DNA of 35,732 bases from assembly GCA_022508925.1 (NCBI GenBank), contig JAFLUF010000014.1, positions 1 through 35,732 of the forward strand, read 5' to 3'. Of the stretch, positions 1-7,647 are shown one piece after another. The DNA comes from Oscillospiraceae bacterium (GTDB lineage: Bacteria > Bacillota > Clostridia > Oscillospirales > Ruminococcaceae). Made by a program: the position numbers and the translations under genes. How positions within the stretch are numbered: position 1 is the stretch's first letter; each line of letters starts with the position of its first letter. Below the pieces are notes generated by a model. That model saw only the letters and a program-made list of their open reading frames with translations, was not told the origin of the DNA and made no database searches.

Positions 1-512
1 AGCTCCTTTACCGCCACTCCCACAAGCGGCGAGCCTTCGGGCACCTTAAGCTTTATAAGCTCCACCCTGCCCCTGCAGAACGTGTCAATGTTTATCGCGG
101 ACGGAAAGCGCAGAACGCGCGCTATTTCCTCGGCGGCCGCCTGCTCGGGATTTATTACCATGGCGAGTCCCAGCTCGTCCTTGAGAAACGGAGCCTCGCT
201 GCTGTACTGCGGACTTCTTACCCTCGCGATGGTCCTGCAGTTTCCCGCTTTTCTCGCTATAAGACAGCACAACAGATTAAGCTCGTCCGAGCCTGTAACA
301 GCTATCATAAGGTCAGCGCTCTCTATCCCCGCCTCCTGTTGTACAAGATGCGTCGCGCCGTTTCCGTTTACGCCCATAACATCGCATTTCGCGGATACGT
401 CTTTAAGCTTTTTCATATCCGTATCTATGACCGTTATATTGTTTCCCTGCTCGTTAAGCTGCTCGGCGAGAGCCTCGCCGACCTTTCCGCAGCCGATGAT
501 TATAATATTCAA
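1..512 (-). CDS. trkA: TrkA-like K+ uptake regulator, NAD-binding (partial, 3' end outside window)
   Basis: Reading the minus strand from a TTG at 512-510 gives an open frame of about 170 codons that runs off the window. It begins with a Rossmann dinucleotide-binding fold: a hydrophobic strand followed by GCGKVG (residues 7-12) and then VIDTD at the end of the second strand, which is typical of the RCK/TrkA N-terminal domain. Such proteins sit on the cytoplasmic face of Trk/Ktr potassium channels and gate them by nucleotide binding. A GGGGGA ribosome site lies about 10 nt upstream of the TTG, which decides this start. The later part (INIDTFCRGRVELIKLKV) resembles the beginning of a TrkA-C domain. 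It is divergent from the binding-protein gene. The channel subunit is not visible. Whether this is a two-RCK TrkA or a short KtrA cannot be told from the fragment. Confidence 0.85.
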   Translation of the reverse strand, partial: MNIIIIGCGKVGEALAEQLNEQGNNITVIDTDMKKLKDVSAKCDVMGVNGNGATHLVQQEAGIESADLMIAVTGSDELNLLCCLIARKAGNCRTIARVRSPQYSSEAPFLKDELGLAMVINPEQAAAEEIARVLRFPSAINIDTFCRGRVELIKLKVPEGSPLVGVAVKE

Positions 513-681
513 AGGCAGTTTTCCCCCTTGATCCGTAAAGTAGTGGATAAATTTCCGATATTCAATTACTCTATTATAAACTATTTTTGAGCAAATGTCA
601 ACAAATTTCCGAAAACCGCTGAATTTTTCACAAAAAAACTCTCTGAAAATAAGCAAATTGTTTATATTTTATATATGTCTA

Positions 682-710
682 TTGACTTTGCTGTAAATAG
701 ATGTTATAAT
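682..710 (+). promoter_or_regulatory. Sigma-A promoter for the binding protein/HD-GYP/thi genes
   Basis: TTGACT at 682-687 and a perfect TATAAT at 705-710 are separated by 17 bp. The next gene starts at 768 with GGAGGG at 755-760, so the expected leader is about 50 nt. The rest of the 513-767 spacer is AT-rich and holds no other clear feature. Confidence 0.8.
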
Positions 711-767
711 ATTGTAGAATAGTCTCTTTATGCTTAGGATAGGTTTACAGATTCGGAGGGAATTTTT

Positions 768-2012
768 ATGATAACAGGATTTACCGCAAAAATAAGAAAG
801 GTCGTTTCCGTTGTGCTCATGCTTGCGTTATGCGCGGGAGTTTTTTCGGGCTGTGATAAAACAGAGAACCTCGAAGAGGTCAGCCTTTCGCTGTGGTGCG
901 CGAATGACGATATCCCCATGATAACCCAGATGATAGAGGAGTTTAAAGAACATTATAAGGACGAGGCAAATATATCCGTTACCATAAGCGCCGAGGGCGA
1001 GGACACCTGCAAGGACACCATACTCGCCAATCCTCAGGCGGCGGCGGACGTTTTCTCTTTCGCGGCGGATCAGTTCAACTCTCTTTTGGGAGCCGGAGCG
1101 CTTTTAAAGCTTACCGAAAATGTAGACGCGGTTAAAACGGCTAACTCGGCGAGCAGCATAGAGGTAGTGACCGCGCCCGACGGGCAGCTTTATGCTTATC
1201 CCGCGACCGCCAGCAACGGATATTTCCTTTACTATAACTCGAATTACCTCACCAAAGAAGATGTGAAGAGCTTTGACCGTATCCTTGAGGTTGCCGCGAG
1301 CAACGGCAAGAAGGTAACCATGGATATCGGCGGAGGCTGGTATCTCTACTCGTTCTTCAAGGGAGCGGGGCTTGACGTTGAGATGACCGAGGACGGAAAG
1401 ACCAACGTCTGCAACTGGAATACCACAAGCGGAAAATTTACGGGAGTAGACGTAGCGGAAGCCATACTCAGAATTGCCGAGCACGAAGGCTTTTTCGCGG
1501 CAGGCGACGACACGTTCAAAGCGGACGCGAAGAGCGGCTCGGTTATCGCGGGAATAAGCGGAACATGGCTTTCAAATGATATAAAAGAAGCTTTCGGCGA
1601 CGGATATGCCGCGGCGAAGCTGCCGGAATACACTATAAAGGACGACAGCGTGCAGATGCACTCTTTCGCGGGATATAAGCTTATCGGCGTAAGCGCGCAT
1701 ACGGATCAGCCGCTGTGGTCTCAGCGTCTCGCCGAGTGGATAACAAACGAGGAAAACCAGCTTACGCGCTTTAAAACGCGCGGCGAGGGTCCGTCAAACA
1801 TAAACGCCGCTTCCACAAGCGAGGTTCAGGCGTCTATCGCTATCGCGGCGCTAAGCGAGCAGTCGCTGTACGGTCATCTTCAGAATGTCGCGGATACCTA
1901 CTGGACTCCTACCAGCATTTTCGGAAATACGATAGCCGCGAAGAATATGGACAACATTGACCTTCAGGTACTTCTTGACACAATGGTTGCGGGGATCACG
2001 GCAGCGCCCTGA
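768..2012 (+). CDS. Extracellular solute-binding lipoprotein (ABC family 1-like)
   Basis: A 414-residue secreted lipoprotein. Residues 1-28 form a signal peptide with basic residues (K8, R10, K11), a hydrophobic core and the lipobox FSGC, with Cys29 as the predicted lipidation site. The mature part starts with a strand of the type LSLWCANDD and has the general layout of type I/II sugar-binding proteins (family 1, maltose/multiple-sugar class): an alternating alpha/beta pattern, a 'YAYPATASNGYFLYYNSNYL' stretch near residue 140 and a GISGTWL segment near residue 260. Such proteins normally deliver a ligand to an ABC importer, but no permease or ATPase gene is adjacent; the next gene is a membrane HD-GYP sensor, 32 bp downstream and probably cotranscribed. 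That suggests a sensory rather than a transport role (inference). The ligand is unknown. The start has GGAGGG 7 nt upstream. Confidence 0.85.
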   Translation: MITGFTAKIRKVVSVVLMLALCAGVFSGCDKTENLEEVSLSLWCANDDIPMITQMIEEFKEHYKDEANISVTISAEGEDTCKDTILANPQAAADVFSFAADQFNSLLGAGALLKLTENVDAVKTANSASSIEVVTAPDGQLYAYPATASNGYFLYYNSNYLTKEDVKSFDRILEVAASNGKKVTMDIGGGWYLYSFFKGAGLDVEMTEDGKTNVCNWNTTSGKFTGVDVAEAILRIAEHEGFFAAGDDTFKADAKSGSVIAGISGTWLSNDIKEAFGDGYAAAKLPEYTIKDDSVQMHSFAGYKLIGVSAHTDQPLWSQRLAEWITNEENQLTRFKTRGEGPSNINAASTSEVQASIAIAALSEQSLYGHLQNVADTYWTPTSIFGNTIAAKNMDNIDLQVLLDTMVAGITAAP

Positions 2013-2044
2013 GACTGATTTTACATTAGGAAGAATGATTAAAA

Positions 2045-3391
2045 GTGAACAACATTCCGCTTAGAATTTTTGTTATGGTTTTGATTGCGGGAATAATAGG
2101 AATTGTGGGAGTTTCTATTCTCACGATAGATATTACTGTGCTTTCAGACACCTATGAGGTTATTATAAACGACCATACCAAAACCCTTGAGACCACAAGC
2201 GACATAAGGGCGTTGATATATAAGCATCAGTCCGTTATTTCAAAGCATATCTCGGCGGAAGACGAAGAAAAGTTCGGAGAATACGAGGCTGAGGCCGCGG
2301 AAATTGAAAAAAGCATTAAAGACGAGTTTGAAAAGCTCAGACCGAAAATGCAGGACGTTGAGCGCGGACCGATATTTCACGACTCATATTCGGGATTTGT
2401 AGGCTATCTTGCCAACGCCGAACGCGCGGTATATTTCAGCAGAACGGGACAGGACAACACCGCAAACTATTACGTCGTGTATGTAATGGACGCCAGCGTA
2501 AGAAGCGTAAGCGAAGCGTTTGATAAGCTTGACGCGTATGCCGAGTCGGAAATTGAGAGAGCAAGCGGGGAAATGAACGCTTATATAGAGTTCTCAAAAA
2601 TAAGCGCGTTTGTAGCTATTCCCGTTATTGCCGTATCTATGATAATCTGCTCGCTTTTGTGCTTTAAGATAACCTCAAACCTCAACAGCTACAAAAACCA
2701 GCTCGAAATTGATATTGAAAACAAAAACAAAGCTTTGATCGAGCACAACGAGAAAATGCTGAAACTTCAGAATACGACGATCATCGGAATGGCGACGCTT
2801 ATCGAAAGCCGCGACGGAGATACGGGAGAGCACGTAAAACGCACGAGCGTTTATGTCGCTATGCTTGCCCAGGCCGCGAGACAGGCGGGATATGAACGTG
2901 AAACGCTTACAGACAATTACATCGAGTTTCTGATCAAAGCCGCGCCGCTTCACGATATAGGGAAAATAACGGTATCCGATACTATTCTGCTCAAGCCTTC
3001 TCGGCTTACCGCAAAGGAATACGAAAAAATTAAGTGCCATGCCCGCGAGGGCGGACGTATAGTCCGCCAGGTTATCGGCGGCATAGGCGACGAGGAGTAT
3101 ATCAACATTGCATCCGACGTTGCGGCGTATCACCACGAAAAGTGGGACGGAAGCGGATATAATGAGGGACTTTCGGGAACAGATATCCCGCTTTGCGCGA
3201 GGATAATGGCGATAGCGGATGTGTTTGACGCGCTTATTTCAAAGCGCTGTTATAAGGAAAGCTTTCCTATCGACGAGGCGTTCAATATCATAAGAGAATC
3301 TGCGGGAAGCCACTTCGACCCTGCGCTCGCAAGAATATTTCTTGATATCCGTCCGCAGATAGAGGATTATCTCAAATCGTTGGGAGAATAA
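2045..3391 (+). CDS. Membrane sensor HD-GYP phosphodiesterase (cyclic-di-GMP hydrolysis)
   Basis: A 448-residue protein. One membrane segment spans about residues 8-30, an extracytoplasmic, mostly helical region about 31-185 (resembling chemoreceptor four-helix sensor domains), a second membrane segment about 187-207, a short coiled coil about 215-243, and an HD-GYP domain about 245-440. Within that domain the metal ligands and signature residues are visible: H263 in GEHVKR, H303-D304 in HDIGK, H332, H363-H364, the GYP-type loop DGSGY at 368-372 (the strict GYP reads GYN), and D392 in ADVFDAL. HD-GYP enzymes degrade cyclic-di-GMP to pGpG or GMP. There is no GGDEF, EAL or receiver domain. The start is GTG, with AGGAAG about 11 nt upstream; a nearby ATG at 2035 is out of frame. 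It follows the lipoprotein by 32 bp and precedes thiS by 2 bp. Confidence 0.92.
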   Translation: MNNIPLRIFVMVLIAGIIGIVGVSILTIDITVLSDTYEVIINDHTKTLETTSDIRALIYKHQSVISKHISAEDEEKFGEYEAEAAEIEKSIKDEFEKLRPKMQDVERGPIFHDSYSGFVGYLANAERAVYFSRTGQDNTANYYVVYVMDASVRSVSEAFDKLDAYAESEIERASGEMNAYIEFSKISAFVAIPVIAVSMIICSLLCFKITSNLNSYKNQLEIDIENKNKALIEHNEKMLKLQNTTIIGMATLIESRDGDTGEHVKRTSVYVAMLAQAARQAGYERETLTDNYIEFLIKAAPLHDIGKITVSDTILLKPSRLTAKEYEKIKCHAREGGRIVRQVIGGIGDEEYINIASDVAAYHHEKWDGSGYNEGLSGTDIPLCARIMAIADVFDALISKRCYKESFPIDEAFNIIRESAGSHFDPALARIFLDIRPQIEDYLKSLGE

Positions 3392-3393
3392 AA

Positions 3394-3588
3394 ATGGCAA
3401 GAATAAACGGAGAAGAAATCAACGCAAACAGTGCCCTTGTATCCGATTTTTTGGCTGAAAACGGATATGGCACAGAGCGCGTTGCGGTTATGATAAACGG
3501 CGAGATACTTCCGAAGTCCGACTACAACAGTACAAAAATTTCCGACAGCGACGAGGTGGAAATTGTCGGCTTTGTCGGCGGAGGCTGA
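3394..3588 (+). CDS. thiS: ThiS, sulfur carrier for thiazole synthesis
   Basis: A 64-residue ubiquitin-like protein ending in VGFVGGG. The C-terminal Gly-Gly is the site of adenylation and thiocarboxylation by which ThiS donates sulfur to the thiazole ring of thiamine. The internal pattern, with VAVMINGEILPKSDY and SDEVEIVGFVGGG, matches the family, and the length is usual. The gene starts 2 bp after the HD-GYP stop, with GGGAGA inside the end of that gene as ribosome site, so it is cotranscribed and perhaps translationally coupled. Immediately after its TGA begins a large palindromic element. The expected partners ThiF (adenylation) and ThiG (thiazole synthase) are not encoded nearby. Confidence 0.9.
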   Translation: MARINGEEINANSALVSDFLAENGYGTERVAVMINGEILPKSDYNSTKISDSDEVEIVGFVGGG

Positions 3589-3727
3589 AATTTCAGGCTG
3601 TCGATAAGCCCCCATCTGTTTTGTCAGCCGTACCACGGCAACCAGATGGTTAGCCGCGGTACGGCTGGGGTTTGCGCAGCAAACTCCGTTCGCCTGCATC
3701 CGGGGGCTTCTCAACAGCCTGAATTTC
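3587..3727 (+). repeat. Long palindromic intergenic element, copy 1 (thiS-thiH)
   Basis: A 141-bp inverted repeat that starts within the thiS stop codon. The outer arms GAAATTTCAGGCTGT and ACAGCCTGAATTTC pair with one bulge. The next arms, AAGCCCCC and GGGGGCTT, continue the stem. An inner hairpin at 3625-3667 (CAGCCGTACC ... GGTACGGCTG) fills the middle. It shares its ends with copy 2 at 11418-11523: CTGTYGATAARCCCYCATCTG at one side and GGGCTTCTCAACAG at the other. It holds no credible ORF. It could be a MITE-like mobile repeat or a structured RNA; the stems change in a compensatory way between copies. The strand given is relative to the flanking genes. Confidence 0.85.
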
Positions 3728-3747
3728 TCTCACCAATGTTTATTATA

Positions 3748-3771
3748 AAAGCCGTGTCACAGCGGTTTTTT
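3748..3771 (+). terminator. Possible weak Rho-independent terminator before thiH
   Basis: AAAGCCGT (3748-3755), a 6-nt loop, and GCGGTTTT (3762-3769) form an 8-bp stem with two G-T pairs, followed by a run of T. It may reduce read-through from thiS into thiH. The stem is weak, so the call is tentative. Confidence 0.4.
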
Positions 3772-3805
3772 CTTGTTTATGCTTTTAATAAGGAAGTGAC
3801 CCAAA

Positions 3806-4969
3806 GTGGAAAAAATTGACCACATGACCTATCTGCCCGATATGGAGGTCATCAATTCGGATATAGGCGAGCAGGTAATATCAAAAATGCGCGCTTATGA
3901 CTGCGCGAAATATACTGAGACTGAGGTAAAGCGAGCACTTACGGCGGATTATCCGTCTGTCGAGGATTTCGCGGCGCTGCTCTCGCCCGCCGCCGAGCCG
4001 TTTTTAGAGGAAATGGCGAAAAAGGCGACTGTCGAGACCCGAAAGCATTTCGGAAACAGCGTTTATCTGTTTACGCCGCTTTATATCTCGAATTACTGTG
4101 AAAACTACTGTGTTTACTGCGGGTTTAACTGTCACAATAACATACGCCGCGCAAAGCTCGATATGGACGGGATAAGGCGTGAAATGGAGGCTATCGCCCA
4201 AACGGGAATGGAGGAGATACTTATTCTCACAGGCGAAAGCAGAAAAATGTCAGACGTTGAGTACATCGGAAAAGCCTGCTCGATAGCACACGAGTATTTT
4301 AAGAATGTAGGGATAGAGGTTTATCCGATGAATACCGACGAGTATAGGTATGTTCACGAATGCGGCGCGGATTATGTCACCGTTTTTCAGGAGACCTACA
4401 ACTCCGACAAGTACGAAAAGCTTCACCTCGGCGGTCACAAGCGGATCTTTCCTTACCGTCTGAACGCTCAGGAACGCGCGATACGCGGCGGAATGCGCGG
4501 AGTCGCGTTTGCGGCGCTTTTAGGGCTTGACGATTTCCGAACGGACGCCTTCGCGACGGGAGTTCACGCGTATCTGCTCCAAAGAAAATATCCTCACGCG
4601 GAAATTTCTTTTTCCTGTCCGAGACTGAGACCGATAGTAAACAACGACAAGATAAATCCGCGTGATGTTCACGAAAAACAGCTTTTGCAGGTCATGACCG
4701 CGTTTCGTATTTTTATGCCGTTTGCGGGACTTACCATCTCAACGCGCGAGCGCGCGGGCTTCAGAGATAACGTAATCGGAATGTGCGCGACAAAGATATC
4801 CGCGGGGGTTAGTACGGGCATCGGCTCCCACGGCTCTGAGTTGGGGGAGGATTCTCTCGGAGACAACCAGTTTGAGATAAGCGACGGAAGAACTCTCGGC
4901 GAAGTATGCGACGCTGTACGCTCGCGCGGACTTCAGCCGGTTATGAACGACTATGTTTATGTCAGATAA
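3806..4969 (+). CDS. thiH: ThiH, 2-iminoacetate synthase (radical SAM)
   Basis: A 387-residue radical SAM enzyme that cleaves L-tyrosine to dehydroglycine (2-iminoacetate) and p-cresol, supplying the C2-N3 unit of the thiamine thiazole. The cluster-binding CxxxCxxC is visible as C98, C102 and C105 in NYCENYCVYCGFN. Downstream motifs such as ILILTGESR (about 140-148), the GADYVTVFQETYN region and the C-terminal SAGVSTGIGSH agree with ThiH and not with the related CofG/BioB proteins. The length is close to that of E. coli ThiH. The start is GTG, with AGGAAGTGA about 7 nt upstream. It overlaps the next gene by 17 bp. ThiH normally works with ThiG, which is absent from this cluster. Confidence 0.93.
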   Translation: MEKIDHMTYLPDMEVINSDIGEQVISKMRAYDCAKYTETEVKRALTADYPSVEDFAALLSPAAEPFLEEMAKKATVETRKHFGNSVYLFTPLYISNYCENYCVYCGFNCHNNIRRAKLDMDGIRREMEAIAQTGMEEILILTGESRKMSDVEYIGKACSIAHEYFKNVGIEVYPMNTDEYRYVHECGADYVTVFQETYNSDKYEKLHLGGHKRIFPYRLNAQERAIRGGMRGVAFAALLGLDDFRTDAFATGVHAYLLQRKYPHAEISFSCPRLRPIVNNDKINPRDVHEKQLLQVMTAFRIFMPFAGLTISTRERAGFRDNVIGMCATKISAGVSTGIGSHGSELGEDSLGDNQFEISDGRTLGEVCDAVRSRGLQPVMNDYVYVR

Positions 4970-5516
4970 AATGTTTGAGAATTTTGAAAATATTATTTGC
5001 GTTACAAGCAGAAAGCTCTGTGAAATACCGCTTGAAAAACGCCTCGCGGAACTTGCGGAACTCGGGCTCAGGCGTGTTATCCTCCGAGAAAAGGATATGA
5101 GTGAAGAGGAATATATTTCTCTCGCAGAGAAAATTCTTTCGATATCCGAAATCGAGCTTACCGTCCACAATTTCCCGAACACTGCGCGAAAACTTTCCAT
5201 AAGCCGTCTCCACCTTCCGCTTTCGATGCTGACAGAAGAACTGTGCGCGGAATTTGAGACAGTCGGGGCTTCGGTCCACAGTGTTGAAGAAGCTCAAAAG
5301 GCAGAGCGGCTTGGAGCGTCGTATATTATCGCGGGTCATATTTTCGCGACCGACTGCAAAAGAAATTTAGCACCGCGCGGGCTTGATTTTTTAAGCAGTG
5401 TGTGCCAATCAGTCAAAATTCCCGTTTACGCGATCGGCGGTATCACTCCCGATAATTTACGGAATGTGTTAAACTCGGGCGCAAAGGGCGCGTGCGTGAT
5501 GTCGGGGCTGATGTAA
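4953..5516 (+). CDS. tenI: TenI-like thiazole tautomerase / ThiE-family protein
   Basis: A 187-residue TIM-barrel protein of the thiamine phosphate synthase/TenI family. The substrate loop reads LHLPLSML instead of the HxGQxD motif of true ThiE, and the downstream motifs SVHSVEEA (about 110-117) and GHIFATDCK (about 131-139) match TenI of Bacillus subtilis (SVHSLEEA, GHVFETDCK), a thiazole tautomerase with its catalytic histidine in GHxF. IPVYAIGGITPDNL is the family phosphate-binding region. I therefore favour TenI over ThiE, although automatic annotation may say thiamine phosphate synthase. The C-terminus stops at VMSGLM, roughly 20 residues shorter than B. subtilis TenI. The longest start (ATG 4953) overlaps thiH by 17 bp; ATG 4959 or 4971 are alternatives. 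Confidence 0.82.
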   Translation: MFMSDKMFENFENIICVTSRKLCEIPLEKRLAELAELGLRRVILREKDMSEEEYISLAEKILSISEIELTVHNFPNTARKLSISRLHLPLSMLTEELCAEFETVGASVHSVEEAQKAERLGASYIIAGHIFATDCKRNLAPRGLDFLSSVCQSVKIPVYAIGGITPDNLRNVLNSGAKGACVMSGLM

Positions 5517-5569
5517 AAAGTCAACCAAAAGTCTCTGGGGAAAGGGGTTTCCCCGGAAAAGAAACAATG

Positions 5570-5598
5570 AAAAAACTCCGGACACTCCGGAGTTTTTT
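5570..5598. terminator. Bidirectional Rho-independent terminator
   Basis: A perfect 8-bp stem, ACTCCGGA / TCCGGAGT, with a CAC loop is flanked by A5 on the left and T6 on the right, so it works in either direction. It lies between the convergent tenI (ending 5516) and cheD (ending 5653) and closes both transcription units. Confidence 0.88.
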
Positions 5599-5652
5599 CA
5601 TATTATGCGGTTTCAAAATATACTATGTATACAACAAAATGTGCAGCAAAAT

Positions 5653-6132
5653 TCAGAAAGAGGTATTTCCTTTTGTGGTGGAACGAACTTCCATCGTACC
5701 CGTTTCGGGATAGAAGAAAACCGTTCTTCCGTAATTCGACCCGGTGTCCTCCGCAATGATCGGAATCCTCAGGCTCATAAGAGCCTTTTTGACGGCTGCT
5801 ATATTTCTCTCACCGATATTGAACTTATCGTTTGAGATAGAGAACATTGTCGCGCCGCCGGCAATTTTCGCGCGCATACGCATTCTGCTGGCGCCCATTC
5901 CCTCCATCTGCTTTATCATCATAGGTAAAGCCGTGTCCGCAAATCTCATCGGCGTAGACGCGCCGTTTACGGCAAGAGTACTGTCGGGAAGCATAATGTG
6001 AGAAAGTCCGCCTATTCCAGTCTGATCGTCAAGTACACAAATACCGATACATGATCCTAACGCATAGGTCACTAAAACGTCGGGCTTTTTGCAGATCTTA
6101 AAATCTCCAATTCCAATCGTTAAGTTAGCCAT
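5653..6132 (-). CDS. cheD: CheD, chemoreceptor glutamine deamidase
   Basis: A 159-residue CheD. The catalytic cysteine and histidine are visible as C28 in ALGSCIGIC and H45 in GGLSHIMLP, the spacing known for this family. CheD deamidates specific glutamines of chemoreceptors and binds CheC, increasing CheC activity toward CheY-P. It is the last gene of the flagellar cluster; its ATG overlaps the end of cheC by 8 bp, which suggests translational coupling and matches the known CheC-CheD partnership. The bidirectional terminator lies about 55 bp downstream. Confidence 0.95.
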   Translation of the reverse strand: MANLTIGIGDFKICKKPDVLVTYALGSCIGICVLDDQTGIGGLSHIMLPDSTLAVNGASTPMRFADTALPMMIKQMEGMGASRMRMRAKIAGGATMFSISNDKFNIGERNIAAVKKALMSLRIPIIAEDTGSNYGRTVFFYPETGTMEVRSTTKGNTSF

Positions 6133-6748
6133 CTATAACCCCAAGCTTTTTCATTAAAGTATCTAAGGAGTGCATATCGGGAATAAGAATGATGTTTGAC
6201 TTGATATCAATGCCATCGATCACAAACCCGTCGTTTATATACAAAACCTTATCGCCGACCTCGGCAAATGTAGCCACAGGAACGCTCATTACCGCCCCAA
6301 GCATATCCACGCTCATTGACGGAGTGCTCATATCTATTGTAAGGTCTGTAAGCTTTGAAATGGCCTGAAGATACGAGCCTGCCATAATGTTTCCCATTTC
6401 CTTGATCACCGAATAATCCATTTCATCAAGGTCAGCCGCTTTCACATAATCCTTTCCGAGAAAGGTCTTAAGCGCGATATGAGCGAAGCTGTCCTCCAAC
6501 AAAAACATGATTATTCCGCAAATATCAACGGAAAGGTCAACAAGGATGCCCGTTATTATCTTTTCGGCTCCGCCCATTTCTTCGATTACTTCATCAAAAT
6601 CCAGAACCTTTACGTCCGGCACGCGCATCTGAACGCTTTTTCCAAGCATCTGCGACAAAGCCGACGCGGCACTCCCCGAGCCGATGTTGCCTATTTCCTT
6701 AAGGCAATCCAACGCAATCGGAGAAAGATCTCCATAACTACTATACAT
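6125..6748 (-). CDS. cheC: CheC, CheY-P phosphatase
   Basis: A 207-residue CheC with two pseudo-symmetric phosphatase motifs: EIGNIGSGSAASALS with E18 and N21, and EMGNIMAGSYLQAIS with E117 and N120. These Glu/Asn pairs are the residues that act on CheY-P in CheC/CheX/FliY proteins. Both sites are intact. GGGGGA lies 5 nt before the ATG. It is followed by cheD with an 8-bp overlap. With FliY (also CheC-like) the locus encodes two potential CheY-P phosphatases. Confidence 0.95.
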   Translation of the reverse strand: MYSSYGDLSPIALDCLKEIGNIGSGSAASALSQMLGKSVQMRVPDVKVLDFDEVIEEMGGAEKIITGILVDLSVDICGIIMFLLEDSFAHIALKTFLGKDYVKAADLDEMDYSVIKEMGNIMAGSYLQAISKLTDLTIDMSTPSMSVDMLGAVMSVPVATFAEVGDKVLYINDGFVIDGIDIKSNIILIPDMHSLDTLMKKLGVIDG

Positions 6749-6791
6749 AACATTCCCCCGATTTCTTTAATACACCAATAAATCCTCAAAT

Positions 6792-6822
6792 AATGCGCCT
6801 TAAAAAATTTTCAAAGCGCATT
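6792..6822 (-). other. Short inverted repeat between flgG-like gene and cheC
   Basis: AATGCGC (6792-6798) and GCGCATT (6816-6822) form a 7-bp stem with an AT-rich loop. No T run follows on the minus strand, so it is not a good terminator. It could slow polymerase or stabilise the mRNA end upstream of cheC. Confidence 0.4.
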
Positions 6823-6828
6823 GTAAAT

Positions 6829-7629
6829 TTATCTTAAGTTATTCGCTATTCTCGCAAGCTCGTCAGCCGTCGTAACAACTCTCGAGCTTATCTGATATGC
6901 TCTTTGTGTTTCGATAAGCTTTACCATCTGCGTGGCAAGATCTACGTTTGAAACGACAAGCACTCCCTGAAGCTTTTCCTCGAAAGGATTAGCTACCGCC
7001 TCGCCGCTTCTTCCCGTAGCGGAATAGCGGTTTGTTCCGAGAGCGTCAAGTCCGTAAGGGTTCGGAAAGTCGTACACGCCTATCATAGCGTTAAGCGTGG
7101 GATAATCAATGACTGTTCTCGTTTCATCATCAGCGTCAAAGGGAACAACAATACGGTTGCCCTCATAGTCAAGAACATATTCTCCCGCGTCGCTGACAAG
7201 ATACCAGTTTGCTCTTTCAGTGCCGACCTGCGCGACCTCTTCATCGATCTGCGTCATAGCAAACGAGCCGTCTCTGGTATAGTGGGTCTCGCCCCAGCGG
7301 TCCTGAACCGCGAAAAATCCTTCGCCCGCAATAGCGTAGTCAAGCATGATGCCCGTTTCATAGAAATGCGACTCGCTGAACATAAACGCGGTCTTCTGCA
7401 GATAAACTCCATGACCGGTCTGCCAGTCTGTCTCAAGAATATCCTTCTGTCCGTCGTTGTCCGAGTCTACGAAATCTCTGCGGTAGCTTTCGTAAATGCA
7501 GTCCGCAAAATCGGGTCTCAGAGTCTGATAACCGTAAGTATTAAGGTTGGCAATATTGTTGGCATAAACCTCAAGCGCCTTTGCCTGAGCTATCATCGCG
7601 CTTTTTCCGGTATGAAAAGATATATTCAT
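6829..7629 (-). CDS. flgG: Flagellar rod protein, FlgG family (FlhP-like)
   Basis: A 266-residue axial protein. The N-terminal rod/hook signature is present as YANNIANLNTYGYQ (residues 22-35), and the C-terminal FlgG/FlgE signature as SNVDLATQMVKLIETQRAYQ followed by a final helix ending near ARIANNLR. A central GEGFFAVQD and YTRDGSF pair is typical of FlgF/FlgG/FlgE. It builds the distal rod outside the membrane after export by the flagellar secretion system. It lies 18 bp after a related gene; in Bacilli and Clostridia such pairs are called FlhO/FlhP or FlgF/FlgG. GGAGGG precedes the ATG. Confidence 0.88.
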   Translation of the reverse strand: MNISFHTGKSAMIAQAKALEVYANNIANLNTYGYQTLRPDFADCIYESYRRDFVDSDNDGQKDILETDWQTGHGVYLQKTAFMFSESHFYETGIMLDYAIAGEGFFAVQDRWGETHYTRDGSFAMTQIDEEVAQVGTERANWYLVSDAGEYVLDYEGNRIVVPFDADDETRTVIDYPTLNAMIGVYDFPNPYGLDALGTNRYSATGRSGEAVANPFEEKLQGVLVVSNVDLATQMVKLIETQRAYQISSRVVTTADELARIANNLR

Positions 7630-7647
7630 AAACTAAGCCCTCCGTTG

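Noticed and set aside
513-767. Possible small genes or a riboswitch in the trkA-lipoprotein spacer
   Set aside because: Only a sigma-A promoter and ribosome sites are supported; the predicted leader is about 50 nt, too short for a common riboswitch.
3728-3805. TPP riboswitch upstream of thiH
   Set aside because: No CTGAGA or matching downstream TPP box is present, and the spacer is too short; the thiS upstream region lies within the HD-GYP gene.
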